Positions 1-8,915 of a DNA stretch of 64,000 nucleotides are shown piece by piece (the first letter of the stretch is position 1; each line of letters starts with the position of its first letter). The position numbers and the translations under genes are program-made. Source of the DNA: Novosphingobium mangrovisedimenti (GTDB lineage Bacteria; Pseudomonadota; Alphaproteobacteria; Sphingomonadales; Sphingomonadaceae); the NCBI RefSeq assembly GCF_025153475.1, contig NZ_JANZXA010000005.1:186001-250000 (forward strand). Reading direction: 5' to 3'. The notes beneath the pieces are model-generated. The model was not told where the DNA came from and did not search any database. It was given only the letters and a program-made list of their open reading frames with translations.

Positions 1-530
1 TCGGCGCGGATCTTTCGACGCCGCAAGCCGCCGGCGCATACTTCACCGCCTTGCTGAATGCCCCCGAACTTCTGCGCGAGCGCGTCGTCACCTGGTTCGA
101 AACCGTGTGCGCCCTTCCCGAGGTCGATCCCGCGCGCGTTTCCGCCATCGGCTACTGCTTCGGCGGCAAGTGCGTCCTCGAACTGGCACGCAGCGGTGCG
201 CCGGTTGCCTCGGTCACAAGTTTTCACGGCCTGCTGACAACCCACGCTCCGGCGCGGACAGGCGAAGTCAGCGCCGACATCGCCGTCTGGTCCGGTGGCC
301 GGGATCCCTATGCTCCGCGCGCCGACCTCGATGCGTTGCGCGTCGAACTCGACGCAGCGGGGGCCAGCTATCAGGTCACCCTGTTTTCCAACGCACAGCA
401 TTCCTTCACCGATCCCGATCACGACGGGATCGCCGACGGCATTGGATATGACGCCTGTGCTCATCGTGTTGCCTGGGTGGGAACTCTGGCCATGCTCGCA
501 GAACGTATAGGCCGGCAGCTGCCCCCCTGA
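1..530 (+). CDS. Dienelactone hydrolase family protein, 3' part
   Basis: The reading frame is open from base 3 without a start, so the N-terminus lies before the window. The visible part is the C-terminal two thirds of an alpha/beta hydrolase of the dienelactone hydrolase family. It has the nucleophile elbow GYCFGG (cysteine nucleophile as in classical DLH), an acidic residue in SGGRDPYAP and the catalytic histidine in AQHSF. Family members hydrolyse lactones or esters in the cytoplasm, for example in ring-cleavage pathways. Its position before a TonB receptor and CoA-pathway genes fits a catabolic role, but the substrate cannot be told. The family call is firm. Confidence 0.85.
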   Translation, partial: GADLSTPQAAGAYFTALLNAPELLRERVVTWFETVCALPEVDPARVSAIGYCFGGKCVLELARSGAPVASVTSFHGLLTTHAPARTGEVSADIAVWSGGRDPYAPRADLDALRVELDAAGASYQVTLFSNAQHSFTDPDHDGIADGIGYDACAHRVAWVGTLAMLAERIGRQLPP

Positions 531-848
531 CTGTTGTCAATCAGCAACATCCGGCAAAAAATTCTATGGTTCGACGCTTGATTCACAATTGAGAACTGAA
601 TGCGAATGCTTTTGCTTGCATCCCAATGCGAGTTCAGTACTCTCAGACACAACCAAAGAAAAAAGCCGACAACACGGCGCATTGGGTGAGAGGAAGCACG
701 AAAGGAGACATGGGGGACGATCCATGATCGGATCGTATCATCCTGCCATCTCCACAGGGCTGACCAACTCTAACGGACCGGAAAACCGGCCGTCCGGCGT
801 TCGCGTTGTCGAAACGTGAGAACAAAGTTTCCGGAGGAGAGGAAAGTC
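531..848. other. Intergenic region upstream of the TonB receptor
   Basis: About 318 bases without a convincing gene; short frames here lack coding character. It holds the proposed IclR-type sites at 562-595 and a strong ribosome binding site (GGAGGAGAGG, about 832-841) just before the receptor start. No hairpin terminator for the upstream hydrolase gene was recognised. Confidence 0.6.
562..595. promoter_or_regulatory. Candidate tandem IclR-type operator upstream of the TonB receptor
   Basis: Two imperfect copies of the cluster motif TTCG-N6-CGAA are spaced 20 bp start to start: TTCT-N6-CGAC at 562-575 and TTCA-N6-AGAA at 582-595. Each has two mismatches to the consensus, so alone they would be weak. 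The second copy is nearly identical to the one at 4686, and the 20-bp spacing recurs at 7635/7655 and 12894/12914. Assignment to the IclR protein at 13018-13863 is inference. Confidence 0.4.
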
Positions 849-3422
849 ATGAAAGCAAGCAATTTCAGGAATGCACTTCTATTGAGTGCGGCATTCGCAG
901 GCACATCCATGGCAACGCCCGCGCTGGCCGAGGACGCACCGACCGTAAATCCCGGCGACATCATCGTGACCGCCCGCCGCACCGAGGAGCGCCTGCAGGA
1001 CGTTCCCATTTCAATGACGGTCTACAGCAGCGACCAGATCGAAAAGCGCAACATCGCCGTCGCCTCCGATCTTGCCGTCACGACTCCCTCGCTTTCGGTC
1101 AATACGCGCTACGGCCCTGAAAAGGCGACCTTCTCGCTTCGTGGCTTCAACCAGGATGCCGCCACCGCGCCGACGGTCGGTGTCTACTTCGCGGACGTCG
1201 TCGGCGTTCGCGCACAGGGCGGCACCGCGGGCGGCAACACCGTGGGCGCCGGTGCCTTCACCGACTTGCAGAACGTGCAGGTCCTCAAGGGGCCGCAGGG
1301 TACCCTGTTCGGCCGCAACACGACCGGCGGCGCGGTTCTCCTCGTTCCGGCTAAGCCAACCGACCTGCTCGAAGGCAACATCGAAGGCACCATCGGCAAT
1401 TACGACCAGCGCCGCGTTCAGGCGGCGTTGAACGTGCCCCTTGCCGACACCTTCAAGGTTCGCGTCGCGGTCGACCGCAACAAGCGCGACGGTTACATGA
1501 AGAACCACTCAGGCGTCGGACCCAGCGCCTATAACGACGTGGATTATACTTATGCCCGACTGAGCTTGGTCGCCGACCTCACGCCCGAACTCGAGAACTA
1601 CACGATCTTCCACTACAGCCGCTCCGACACGAACGGCTACGCGACGCACTATCAGTCGTGCGACCGCGAGGCGGGAAGCCCGCTGGCAATCGATCCATCC
1701 ACGATTACCGACGATAATCCGACGGGTTCGCGCTACAGCCTGACCCGCTACTACACTGCAACGGCCGCTTGCGACCAGATCGACCGCCAGACCGCACGCG
1801 GCGATGGCCCGCTCGATGTCGAAGTGTCCAATCCCAACCCGCGGATCTATCTGCGTACCTGGCAGTTCATCAACACCACTACGTGGCAGGCCAGCGACAC
1901 GATCACCGTCAAGAACATCGCCAGCTACGGCGAATACCGCGAACAAAGCGCGTTCTCGCTCTACAGCGATAATTTCTTCATCCCCAACACGCCGACGACG
2001 CAGTATTTCGCTGCCAATGGCGGGCCGCTTCCGGGTCAGCGCTTCGACTACATCCGGCTGGGCACCCAGCCCGGCCATGACGCGGCGTCGGAATCGACGA
2101 CGACCGAGGAACTGCAGATCCAGGGCCGCTCGACCGACGGCAAGTTCAATTTCGTGGTCGGCGGTTATCTCGAATTCAGTCGCCCGATCGGCTACAACCA
2201 GCAGCGCACCGGCATCTACAGCAATTGCGTCGATCCGGGAACGCTGAACTGTACCGGCGGGCTTCCTCTTATCCCGGTTCCGGGTACGTCCTTCGTCTTC
2301 CCTGGCGCGATCATCTCGGAATCGCGTACACGCCTGTCCTTCGACAACCATGGCATCTTTGCCCAGGGCACCTACAACTTCACCGACCAGCTGGCCCTGA
2401 CCCTCGGTGGGCGCTGGACCTTCGACAAGATCCATGGCTACTCCGAAAGCAACCGCTGGGTCTTCGCGACGATCCCCGGCGTTGGCACTGGCCCGGCGCA
2501 GCGCGTCTGCAACGACGTTCTCAACCACCCCGACGTGGACCTGATCACCAACGGTGGAGACACGACCGCCTGCGGCACCACAATCGTCAACAAGTCGAAC
2601 AAGCCGACCTGGCTGATCGACCTCGACTTCAAGCCGACGCCGGATACCCTGATCTACGCCAAGTACTCGCGCGGTTATCGTCAGGGCTCGGTGAACTTCA
2701 CCAATCCCGGCCTCGAAACGTCGCGCCCGGAAAAGCTCGACGCCTATGAAATCGGCGCAAAGCTGACGATCCGCGGCGCAGTGCCGGGTTACTTCAACGT
2801 GTCCGGCTTCTACAACGACTTCAGCGACCAGCAGGTGTTCGGCGCCCTGGTGGCGAAGGAAGGCAGCGGTCTGGCCGGCGGCGCGGCGATCATCAACGCC
2901 GGCAAGTCGACCATCAAGGGTATCGAGGTCGACAGCGGGTTCACGCTGTTCAACATGCTGCGCCTCGGTGCCGGCTACACCTACCTCGACACCAAGCTCA
3001 AGGAACTGACCCCGCCGACGCTCTCGGCCGACAGCCCCTTCGAGCAGATCATCCCGCGCGGCGTGATCGGTGGACCGCTGACCTATTCGCCCAAGCACAA
3101 GCTGACCCTGACGGGCGATGTCGACGTGCCGCTGGGTGAAGGCGTGGGCGATCTCTCGTTCGGCGCGATCTACACCTACACCGCTTCGCAGTATGTCGAC
3201 GGGAACAACAAGATCCCGAGCTACAGCCTGATCAATCTCAACGCGGGCTGGTCCAATGTCGGCGGCACGGGCTTCGACATCGTCGCCTTCGCCCAGAACG
3301 TGACCAACAAGCACTACCGCACGACCTCGGGCGGCGGCTACGAATCGTCAGGCATCCTCGACTTCATGTACGGCCAGCCGCGCATGTACGGCCTGCGCCT
3401 GAAGTACAGCTTCGGACAGTAA
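849..3422 (+). CDS. TonB-dependent outer-membrane receptor
   Basis: 857 residues. ATG 849 is preferred over an in-frame GTG at 816 because GGAGGAGAGG lies just before it and the protein then begins with a normal signal peptide (cleavage near ALA-ED). Next comes a TonB-box-like segment (DIIVTARR, about residues 37-44), a plug domain (LQDVPISMTV; GTLFGRNTTGGAV) and a 22-strand-type barrel ending in aromatic KYSFGQ. Such receptors import scarce or bulky substrates across the outer membrane with TonB/ExbBD energy. Its place at the head of a CoA-dependent catabolic cluster suggests it takes up the cluster's organic substrate rather than a siderophore; that is inference. Confidence 0.93.
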   Translation: MKASNFRNALLLSAAFAGTSMATPALAEDAPTVNPGDIIVTARRTEERLQDVPISMTVYSSDQIEKRNIAVASDLAVTTPSLSVNTRYGPEKATFSLRGFNQDAATAPTVGVYFADVVGVRAQGGTAGGNTVGAGAFTDLQNVQVLKGPQGTLFGRNTTGGAVLLVPAKPTDLLEGNIEGTIGNYDQRRVQAALNVPLADTFKVRVAVDRNKRDGYMKNHSGVGPSAYNDVDYTYARLSLVADLTPELENYTIFHYSRSDTNGYATHYQSCDREAGSPLAIDPSTITDDNPTGSRYSLTRYYTATAACDQIDRQTARGDGPLDVEVSNPNPRIYLRTWQFINTTTWQASDTITVKNIASYGEYREQSAFSLYSDNFFIPNTPTTQYFAANGGPLPGQRFDYIRLGTQPGHDAASESTTTEELQIQGRSTDGKFNFVVGGYLEFSRPIGYNQQRTGIYSNCVDPGTLNCTGGLPLIPVPGTSFVFPGAIISESRTRLSFDNHGIFAQGTYNFTDQLALTLGGRWTFDKIHGYSESNRWVFATIPGVGTGPAQRVCNDVLNHPDVDLITNGGDTTACGTTIVNKSNKPTWLIDLDFKPTPDTLIYAKYSRGYRQGSVNFTNPGLETSRPEKLDAYEIGAKLTIRGAVPGYFNVSGFYNDFSDQQVFGALVAKEGSGLAGGAAIINAGKSTIKGIEVDSGFTLFNMLRLGAGYTYLDTKLKELTPPTLSADSPFEQIIPRGVIGGPLTYSPKHKLTLTGDVDVPLGEGVGDLSFGAIYTYTASQYVDGNNKIPSYSLINLNAGWSNVGGTGFDIVAFAQNVTNKHYRTTSGGGYESSGILDFMYGQPRMYGLRLKYSFGQ

Positions 3423-3435
3423 GGATAAGAGAAAG

Positions 3436-3516
3436 CCCCGCGTCGGCCGAGTGGCGCGGGGCGATACGGTCCCTCGGGACCAGACTTGAAGCCACGCCCC
3501 CAGGGCGTGGCTTTTT
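3436..3516 (+). terminator. Two consecutive hairpins; the second is a rho-independent terminator
   Basis: Right after the receptor stop lies a stem GCCCCGCG/CGCGGGGC (3436-3443 with 3456-3463). It is followed by a 9-bp perfect stem GCCACGCCC/GGGCGTGGC (3491-3499 with 3503-3511) and a T tract. The second has the form of an intrinsic terminator for the receptor gene and could partly stop the converging minus-strand gene as well. Confidence 0.8.
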
Positions 3517-3540
3517 CATTGCGGGACCGGCACCGGCTCC

Positions 3541-4611
3541 TCAGGACACGCCGAGCAGGCCGAAGCTGTCATGACGCATGACCGCCTTGCCCAGCCGGTC
3601 GGTGAACTGCACGATGATCGGCGGGTCGACGCGGCGGGTGATCGACCAGAGATAATAGCCGTAGGTCACCGCCTCCCGGTACTGCATCCACGCTTCTTCG
3701 GTGTTCGGCATCGTCATGCCCTGGCCGCGCATCATCGCCAGATATTCGCCGAGGAGGCGCCGCTCGTCGGTTTCGGCAATCTCGGTCGGAAGCACCGCGT
3801 TGAGGTGATAGGCAACATCGAGCGCCCAGCCGCCACGCTGGAGCAGCTGCCAGTCTATCAGCCCCATCCCTTCTCCCGTGCGGAAGGTATTGCCGGCATG
3901 GGCATCACCGTGAATCATGAACTGCGGGCGCGCGCTGTCGCGCACTGCCAGCGCCTTGATGGCCACGGCGAGGTTCTGCGCGTTGCGCACCCTGGATGAC
4001 AGATTGTCCCCGCGCGGCCCATCGAGCAGTTCCTGCAGCATGTCGGGCGTGACGTAGGACATCTTCGCCAGTTCCGCCGCGCGCGGACGGATCCAGTCGG
4101 CTTCGTCGAGAAAGGCGCTTCTGGCGTGAAGGAGCGACAGCTGCTCCAGGCTCATCACCGCATCGTCCGCCGTGAAGGGATCGAGCGCGGAGCAGAACGC
4201 GGCGCCATCGATGGTGAGGTCACGCATGATCGTGACCGCCTGCTGCGCCTCGCGGTCGATCACCGTGGCCACGGCATCGGGCACCCGCACGTCCGTGATG
4301 GGCGCGACCTTGCCATAGAAATCCGCCTCCAGCACGCAGGTCGGGCCGCCACGCGCGGTCATCGAGTCGACGTCGAGCAGGCCCTTGAGGCAGAAGTGCG
4401 CCACTTCGCCGTCCTCGAAGGTGACCGCGAAGCGAACCTTGGTGGCAACAGTGCGGATCACCTCGACCTGTCGCACCGCGACGATCGCCCTGCTACCCGA
4501 GACCGCAGCCAGCGCCTCGCCCAGCCAGGCCGCGTCGAGCGCTTCTGCCAGCGTTGCCGGGACCGCGACCCTGGGTTGCGACGGAACCCGCCGCGCAATT
4601 GCCTGAGACAT
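3541..4611 (-). CDS. Phosphotransferase (APH/choline kinase fold) family protein
   Basis: 356 residues from ATG 4611, preceded by AAGGGGAGA; an upstream in-frame start would add 24 residues of low plausibility. The kinase-like core shows the catalytic-loop motif HGDAHAGN and the metal-binding motif LIDWQ. It belongs to the aminoglycoside-phosphotransferase-fold proteins common in sphingomonad and actinobacterial catabolic clusters, related to ecdysteroid/ACAD10-like kinases, whose substrates are mostly unknown. A resistance role is unlikely here. It faces the TonB receptor and is divergent from the CoA-transferase gene, sharing the 4612-4783 control region. A second, distant relative is encoded at 11809-12861. 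Confidence 0.85.
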   Translation of the reverse strand: MSQAIARRVPSQPRVAVPATLAEALDAAWLGEALAAVSGSRAIVAVRQVEVIRTVATKVRFAVTFEDGEVAHFCLKGLLDVDSMTARGGPTCVLEADFYGKVAPITDVRVPDAVATVIDREAQQAVTIMRDLTIDGAAFCSALDPFTADDAVMSLEQLSLLHARSAFLDEADWIRPRAAELAKMSYVTPDMLQELLDGPRGDNLSSRVRNAQNLAVAIKALAVRDSARPQFMIHGDAHAGNTFRTGEGMGLIDWQLLQRGGWALDVAYHLNAVLPTEIAETDERRLLGEYLAMMRGQGMTMPNTEEAWMQYREAVTYGYYLWSITRRVDPPIIVQFTDRLGKAVMRHDSFGLLGVS

Positions 4612-4685
4612 TGTTCTCCCCTTCTTCGATGCTTGTTCCGATGGCTCGGGTTTGCCTTGACCTAATTCACCATTTCGGTCCATCC

Positions 4686-4717
4686 TTCACAATAGAGAAT
4701 TTATTCGGTCATACGAG
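4686..4717. promoter_or_regulatory. Candidate IclR-type operators in the divergent promoter
   Basis: TTCG-N6-CGAG (4704-4717, one mismatch to TTCG-N6-CGAA) is preceded by TTCA-N6-AGAA (4686-4699, two mismatches). The latter matches the receptor-promoter copy at 582 except for one spacer base. They lie between the divergent kinase-like gene and the CoA-transferase operon, so one bound regulator could control both. Spacing here is 18 bp, not 20. Confidence 0.45.
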
Positions 4718-4783
4718 GGTCGTCTCGGGCCATCGCGAAAAGGCGGCCGTAAACGAGAGAAACACGGGAGAGGCACTGTCGCC

Positions 4784-5998
4784 ATGGGCAAGCCGCTGGA
4801 AGGAATCAAAGTCGTCGAAGTCGCGATGTGGGCTTTTGTGCCCGCCTGCGGCGGCATGCTCGCGGACCTGGGCGCCGACGTCATCAAGATCGAACCGCCC
4901 AGTGGCGATCCGCTGCGCGGGCTGCAGATCGGCGGGCTCAACGAGGAAGGCCGCCGCATCGACTATTCGTGGGAAAGCTACAACCGCGGCAAGCGCTCGA
5001 TCACGCTGGACCTGAAGCAGCAGGCGGGCCGCGACGTGCTCTACAAGCTGCTGTCCGACGCCGACGTGTTCCTGACCAACCTGCTCCCCCCCGCCCGCCG
5101 TTCGATGCAGATCGATCCCGATACGATCCGCGCCAGGTTCCCCAACCTGATCTATGCCAGCGGCAGCGCGGTCGGCCCTGCCGGCCCGGAAAGCGAGAAG
5201 GGCGGCTACGATGCCATCACCTTCTGGGCACGCGGCGGCATTTCCTCCTCGCTGACCGAGGACTACGCCGATCATCCGGTCGGTCCACCGGGGCCGGCCT
5301 TCGGCGACACGCTTTCGGGCTCGATGCTGTCCGGCGCGATCTGTGCGGCCATCGCCAAGCGGGCGCTGACGGGAGAAGCCTCCACGGTCGACGTCTCGCT
5401 TCTCGGCACCGCGATGTGGTCCATGCAACGCTATATCTGCCAAGCGACGGCAGACAGCGTGCAGAAATTCCCCAAGCCGCCCGCGAACAAGCCCAACAAC
5501 GTGCTGGTCAGCAACTATCGCACCTCTGACGGACGTTTCCTCGCGCTGTGCATGCTGCAGGCGGACAAGTACTGGGCCCCGTTCTGCGACGTGGCTGGGC
5601 GCCCCGACCTGGCGGCCGACCCACGCTTCGCCGACGCCCGGGCCCGGCGCGAAAACATCGATGCCTGCTATGCCGAGGTGAAAGCCCTTTTCGCCGGCAA
5701 GACCCTCGCCGAATGGAAGGACATCCTCTCGCGCCAGCAAGGCCAGTGGGACGTAGTTCAGGACGTGGGCGAGATGAAGGACGACGTTCAGGCCCGCGCC
5801 AACGGTTATCTCAAGCACGTCGACTATGGCGATGGCACCGAGATCCCGATGGTGGGCCTGCCGATGGTCTTCGACGGGCAGGCGATGTCCTCGACCCGCT
5901 CGCCCGAACTCGGCGCGGACAGCGATGCCGTTCTGGAAAGCCTCGGCTACGACGAGGACCAGATCATCGACCTCAAGGTGCAAGGCGTGGTGTTCTGA
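4784..5998 (+). CDS. CaiB/BaiF family (class III) CoA-transferase
   Basis: 404 residues, ATG start. Typical class III CoA-transferase: an N-terminal Rossmann part (KVVEVAMW, ADLGADVIKIEPP), the stretch YNRGKRSITLDLK, and the region GGYDAITFWARGG before a C-terminal domain beginning near residue 200. These enzymes move CoA between carboxylic acids, often activating a substrate acid using succinyl-CoA or an acyl-CoA donor, in the cytoplasm. It is first in a tight operon: its stop overlaps the next start (TGATG), followed by a DUF35 protein and a thiolase-like protein. That places it at the activation or CoA-recycling step of the pathway. Confidence 0.92.
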   Translation: MGKPLEGIKVVEVAMWAFVPACGGMLADLGADVIKIEPPSGDPLRGLQIGGLNEEGRRIDYSWESYNRGKRSITLDLKQQAGRDVLYKLLSDADVFLTNLLPPARRSMQIDPDTIRARFPNLIYASGSAVGPAGPESEKGGYDAITFWARGGISSSLTEDYADHPVGPPGPAFGDTLSGSMLSGAICAAIAKRALTGEASTVDVSLLGTAMWSMQRYICQATADSVQKFPKPPANKPNNVLVSNYRTSDGRFLALCMLQADKYWAPFCDVAGRPDLAADPRFADARARRENIDACYAEVKALFAGKTLAEWKDILSRQQGQWDVVQDVGEMKDDVQARANGYLKHVDYGDGTEIPMVGLPMVFDGQAMSSTRSPELGADSDAVLESLGYDEDQIIDLKVQGVVF

Positions 5999-6426
5999 TG
6001 AGCGAGACGATTCCCCCCGCCCGCAAGCTGCCGAAACTTGAACCCGGCAGCGCGTTCTTCTGGACCTCCGGCGCCGACGGCGTGCTGCGCATCCAGCGCT
6101 GCTCATCCTGCGGAACGTGGCAGCACCCGCCCTTCCCGCGCTGCTCGTCCTGCGGCAGCGAAGCCGTCGCGCCGGCGCCGGTTTCAGGCAAGGGCCGGAT
6201 CGCCAGCTACACGATCAACCACGAACGCTGGCTGCCCGGCCTGCAGGTCCCTTTCGTCTTCGCGGTGGTGGAACTGGCCGAGCAGAGCGAACTCTACGTC
6301 TTCACCAATCTTCTCGCACCGGTCGAGGCCGCGCGCCTCGGCATGCCCGTGACAGTCGCCTTCGAACAGCACGAAGACGTCTGGCTGCCCATGTTCCGTC
6401 CCGATGAAACGGGAGGCGTGGCATGA
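5998..6426 (+). CDS. Zn-ribbon/OB-fold DUF35 protein
   Basis: 142 residues; start ATG 5998 overlaps the stop of the preceding gene by one base, showing translational coupling. Residues about 30-52 form a rubredoxin-like zinc ribbon with two CxxC pairs (CSSC...CSSC), followed by an OB-fold segment (GRIASYTINHERW; VVELAEQ). DUF35 proteins bind acyl-CoA and act as partners of thiolase-like enzymes, for example in the Ltp2-ChsH2 retro-aldolase of steroid side-chain degradation and in acetone carboxylase-like or HMG systems. The next gene is thiolase-like with a 4-base overlap, so the two very probably form one complex. Confidence 0.88.
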   Translation: MSETIPPARKLPKLEPGSAFFWTSGADGVLRIQRCSSCGTWQHPPFPRCSSCGSEAVAPAPVSGKGRIASYTINHERWLPGLQVPFVFAVVELAEQSELYVFTNLLAPVEAARLGMPVTVAFEQHEDVWLPMFRPDETGGVA

Positions 6427-7607
6427 CCCTCCATCCCGAAAAACTCACCTGCATTACCAGCGCGGCGCAATCCGAAGTCGGGCGCCCCTCCTCGCGCACC
6501 GCACTGCAACTGACCGCCGACGCCTGTCTGGCCGCGATTGCCGATGCGGGGCTCGAGGTCTCCGACATCGACGGCATTGCCTGCTATCCCGGCAAGTCGG
6601 CGGAAGGCGGCGGCATCGCGCCGGTCAGCCCGTCGGAGGCGGCGGCCGTGCTGGGCATCGATCCGAACTGGACTCTCGCCTCGGCCGAAGGCTTCAGTCA
6701 CATGGCGCCGATCTTCAACGCGATCACCGCGATCGCCTGTGGGCTGGCGCGCCATGTCGTCGTGTTCCGATCGGTCGCGCAGGCGACCGCGCGCATGGCC
6801 TCGCGCTCCTCGACGCTGATGTCCGGTTCCCGTAACCGGGTCGAGGGCAACAACGCCTGGACCGTGCCGTTCAACGCGCTGTCACCGATCAACACCTTCG
6901 CGCTCTACGCGCAGGCCTATTTCGAGAAGTACGGCGCCAACGAGGAACAGCTCGGCATGATTGCGGTGAACAACCGCCGCAATGCCGCGCACAACGAGAA
7001 TGCGGTCTATCGCAAGCCGCTGAGCCTCGATGACTACCTCGCCAGCCGCGTGATCTCCACGCCGCTGCGGCTGCTCGACTGCGACTCGCATATCGACGGG
7101 TCGACCGCGATCGTCGTTTCGCACAGGGATGCCGCGAAGGACCTGAAAAACCCGCCGCTGCACATCGAATCGATGGGCATGGCGGTGGGCGGCCTCTGGG
7201 TGGGGCGCTACGAGGGCGACTTCACCTCCATGCCCGCCGCGCACAAGGCCGGCGAAATGTTGTGGTCGCGCACCGACCTGAAGCCCGCCGACATGGACTG
7301 CGCGCAGATCTACGACGGGTTCTCGATCCACGTGTGGATGTGGATGGAGGCACTGGGGCTCGTCCCGCGCGGCGAGGCCTGCCGCTTCGTCGAGGGGGGG
7401 AAGCGCATCGCCCTCGATGGCGAACTTCCCCTCAACACCGGTGGCGGCCAGCTCTCGGCGGGGCGCTTCCATGGCTACGGGCATATCCACGAGGCGACCG
7501 TGCAGCTCTGGCACCGTGGAGGCGGCCGGCAGGTCGAGGATGCGAAGACCTGCATCATCTCCAACGGCGGCTACGGGTACGGCGCAATGATCCTCAGGCG
7601 CGACTGA
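6423..7607 (+). CDS. Thiolase-fold protein (SCP-x / lipid-transfer aldolase type)
   Basis: 394 residues; the start overlaps the DUF35 stop (ATGA). It has the full-length thiolase fold (two alpha/beta halves) of the non-decarboxylating SCP-x/lipid-transfer group. The usual N-terminal nucleophile motif with a conserved cysteine (SCASG-like) is not visible where expected (SAEGFSHMAPIFNAI). The C-terminal region has QIYDGFS and NTGGGQLSAGR. Such cysteine-less proteins paired with DUF35 act as retro-aldolases (Ltp2-like) releasing acetyl- or propionyl-CoA from beta-hydroxyacyl-CoA side chains. By analogy this pair may carry out carbon-carbon cleavage in the pathway; thiolysis is the alternative. 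Confidence 0.82.
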   Translation: MTLHPEKLTCITSAAQSEVGRPSSRTALQLTADACLAAIADAGLEVSDIDGIACYPGKSAEGGGIAPVSPSEAAAVLGIDPNWTLASAEGFSHMAPIFNAITAIACGLARHVVVFRSVAQATARMASRSSTLMSGSRNRVEGNNAWTVPFNALSPINTFALYAQAYFEKYGANEEQLGMIAVNNRRNAAHNENAVYRKPLSLDDYLASRVISTPLRLLDCDSHIDGSTAIVVSHRDAAKDLKNPPLHIESMGMAVGGLWVGRYEGDFTSMPAAHKAGEMLWSRTDLKPADMDCAQIYDGFSIHVWMWMEALGLVPRGEACRFVEGGKRIALDGELPLNTGGGQLSAGRFHGYGHIHEATVQLWHRGGGRQVEDAKTCIISNGGYGYGAMILRRD

Positions 7608-7634
7608 CGACGAGTCGCACCCTTGACTCAATAG

Positions 7635-7668
7635 TTCAACATTGCGATATTTAGTTCGTTATTTCGAA
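7635..7668. promoter_or_regulatory. Tandem IclR-type operator before the amidohydrolase-P450 unit
   Basis: A perfect TTCG-N6-CGAA palindrome lies at 7655-7668. A second copy, TTCA-N6-CGAT, lies exactly 20 bp earlier at 7635-7648, i.e. on the same helix face. The segment AGTTCAACATTGCGATATT around the first copy is closely matched at 12892 and 15644. It sits in an AT-rich 104-base gap between the thiolase-like gene and the amidohydrolase gene. Confidence 0.55.
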
Positions 7669-7711
7669 TTAACGAAAATTGCCGGAAAACGGCAGGAGAG
7701 GAGACTGCGAG

Positions 7712-8911
7712 ATGAGCGAAGCTGATCCGGCGATCCGGGACGGTCAGGTTACCGAGTGGCACTACGGCCCGATCTTCGATGCCGACGCGCACATCGATCC
7801 GCCGCACGACATGTGGAAGGACTACCTGCCCTCGCACCTCAAGGTCCGCGCGCCCACCATCGAGCACGGCGAGGACGGGGACTACATCTGCTTCGAGGGC
7901 AACCGTCGCCCGTTCATGATGATCAACAACCAGGCCGGCCGCACGGGCGAGAACTTCAAGATGAAGGGCCGCCTCGCGGATCAGCGCAAGGTCTGGGAGC
8001 CCGTCACCCGCCTTGCCGACATGGACGCCGACGGCATGGACGCGGCACTGCTGTTCGGCGGCGGCCCGCTCGGCACCACTGACGATGAGCTCTATCTCGC
8101 CAGCTACGAGGCCTACCAGAACTGGGTGCTCGACTTCTGCTCGGTCGCGCCCGACCGCCTCCATCCCGTCGGCTACGTGCCGATGCGCGACATCGACGAG
8201 ACCTGCGAGCATGTCAGGCGCCTCGCCCGCAAGGGCTTCCGGGCGATCAACCTGCCCGCCTTCCCGCAGAACAGGAAGGCCTGGGAAACCTCGTCCAACG
8301 TCAAGAACATGAAGTCGGGCCAGGTCGCCGCGCTCACCGGCGATCCGCATGGCGAGCTGCAGTATTCGAACCCCGAATTCGACAAGCTGTGGAAGACGAT
8401 CTGCGACGAAGGCGTCGTCATCACCTTCCACCTCGGCGCGCGGGTGCCGCGTTTCGGGCAGGCCGAATTCTTCCTGCCCGACATGCCGATGAGCAAGATG
8501 GCGATGGCCGAACCGATCGGCATCTTCATCTTCAACTGCATCTTCGACCGCTTCCCCGACCTCAGGATCGGTTCGATGGAAAGCGGCGTGGGCTGGTTCG
8601 CGTGGTACGCCGAATACATCACCCGCACCTGGGAAAAGCAGCGCTTCTGGACCAAGAGCGCGCTCAAGGAACCGCCCAGCTACTACATGGACCGCAACGT
8701 CTACGGCTCGTTCATTCAGGACCGCACCGGCATCCTGTGTCGCGATCTTCCGGGCGGGAAGAACATCATGTGGTCCTCCGACTATCCGCACTCGGAAACC
8801 ACCTTCCCCAAGTCACGCCAGATCATCCTGCGCGATTTCGAGGGTGTGCCCGAGGAAGACGTGAAGGCCATCATCAACGGCAACTGCCGCAAGTTGCTCG
8901 GTCTGGACTGA
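7712..8911 (+). CDS. Amidohydrolase-2 family metal-dependent hydrolase or decarboxylase
   Basis: 399 residues from ATG 7712, placed by the upstream GGCAGGAGAGGAGA. TIM-barrel of the ACMSD-like amidohydrolase-2 family: N-terminal metal motif DADAHIDPP (D-x-H form), central histidine in ITFHLGARVP and a late aspartate in SSDYPHSE. Members hydrolyse or decarboxylate aromatic and cyclic acids with a single divalent metal in the cytoplasm. It is followed after 4 bases by a P450 gene, so the two are cotranscribed. Candidate roles are ring hydrolysis or decarboxylation of a P450 product; the substrate is not predictable. Confidence 0.88.
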   Translation: MSEADPAIRDGQVTEWHYGPIFDADAHIDPPHDMWKDYLPSHLKVRAPTIEHGEDGDYICFEGNRRPFMMINNQAGRTGENFKMKGRLADQRKVWEPVTRLADMDADGMDAALLFGGGPLGTTDDELYLASYEAYQNWVLDFCSVAPDRLHPVGYVPMRDIDETCEHVRRLARKGFRAINLPAFPQNRKAWETSSNVKNMKSGQVAALTGDPHGELQYSNPEFDKLWKTICDEGVVITFHLGARVPRFGQAEFFLPDMPMSKMAMAEPIGIFIFNCIFDRFPDLRIGSMESGVGWFAWYAEYITRTWEKQRFWTKSALKEPPSYYMDRNVYGSFIQDRTGILCRDLPGGKNIMWSSDYPHSETTFPKSRQIILRDFEGVPEEDVKAIINGNCRKLLGLD

Positions 8912-8915
8912 ACCC

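Noticed and set aside
4666-4679. A further IclR-type half-site (TTCA-N6-CGGT)
   Set aside because: Three mismatches to the consensus; too weak to claim although it lies 20 bp from the copy at 4686.
5548-5997. Longer version of the DUF35 protein (292 residues)
   Set aside because: The extra 150 residues are out-of-frame CoA-transferase sequence; ATG 5998 has the coupled TGATG start.
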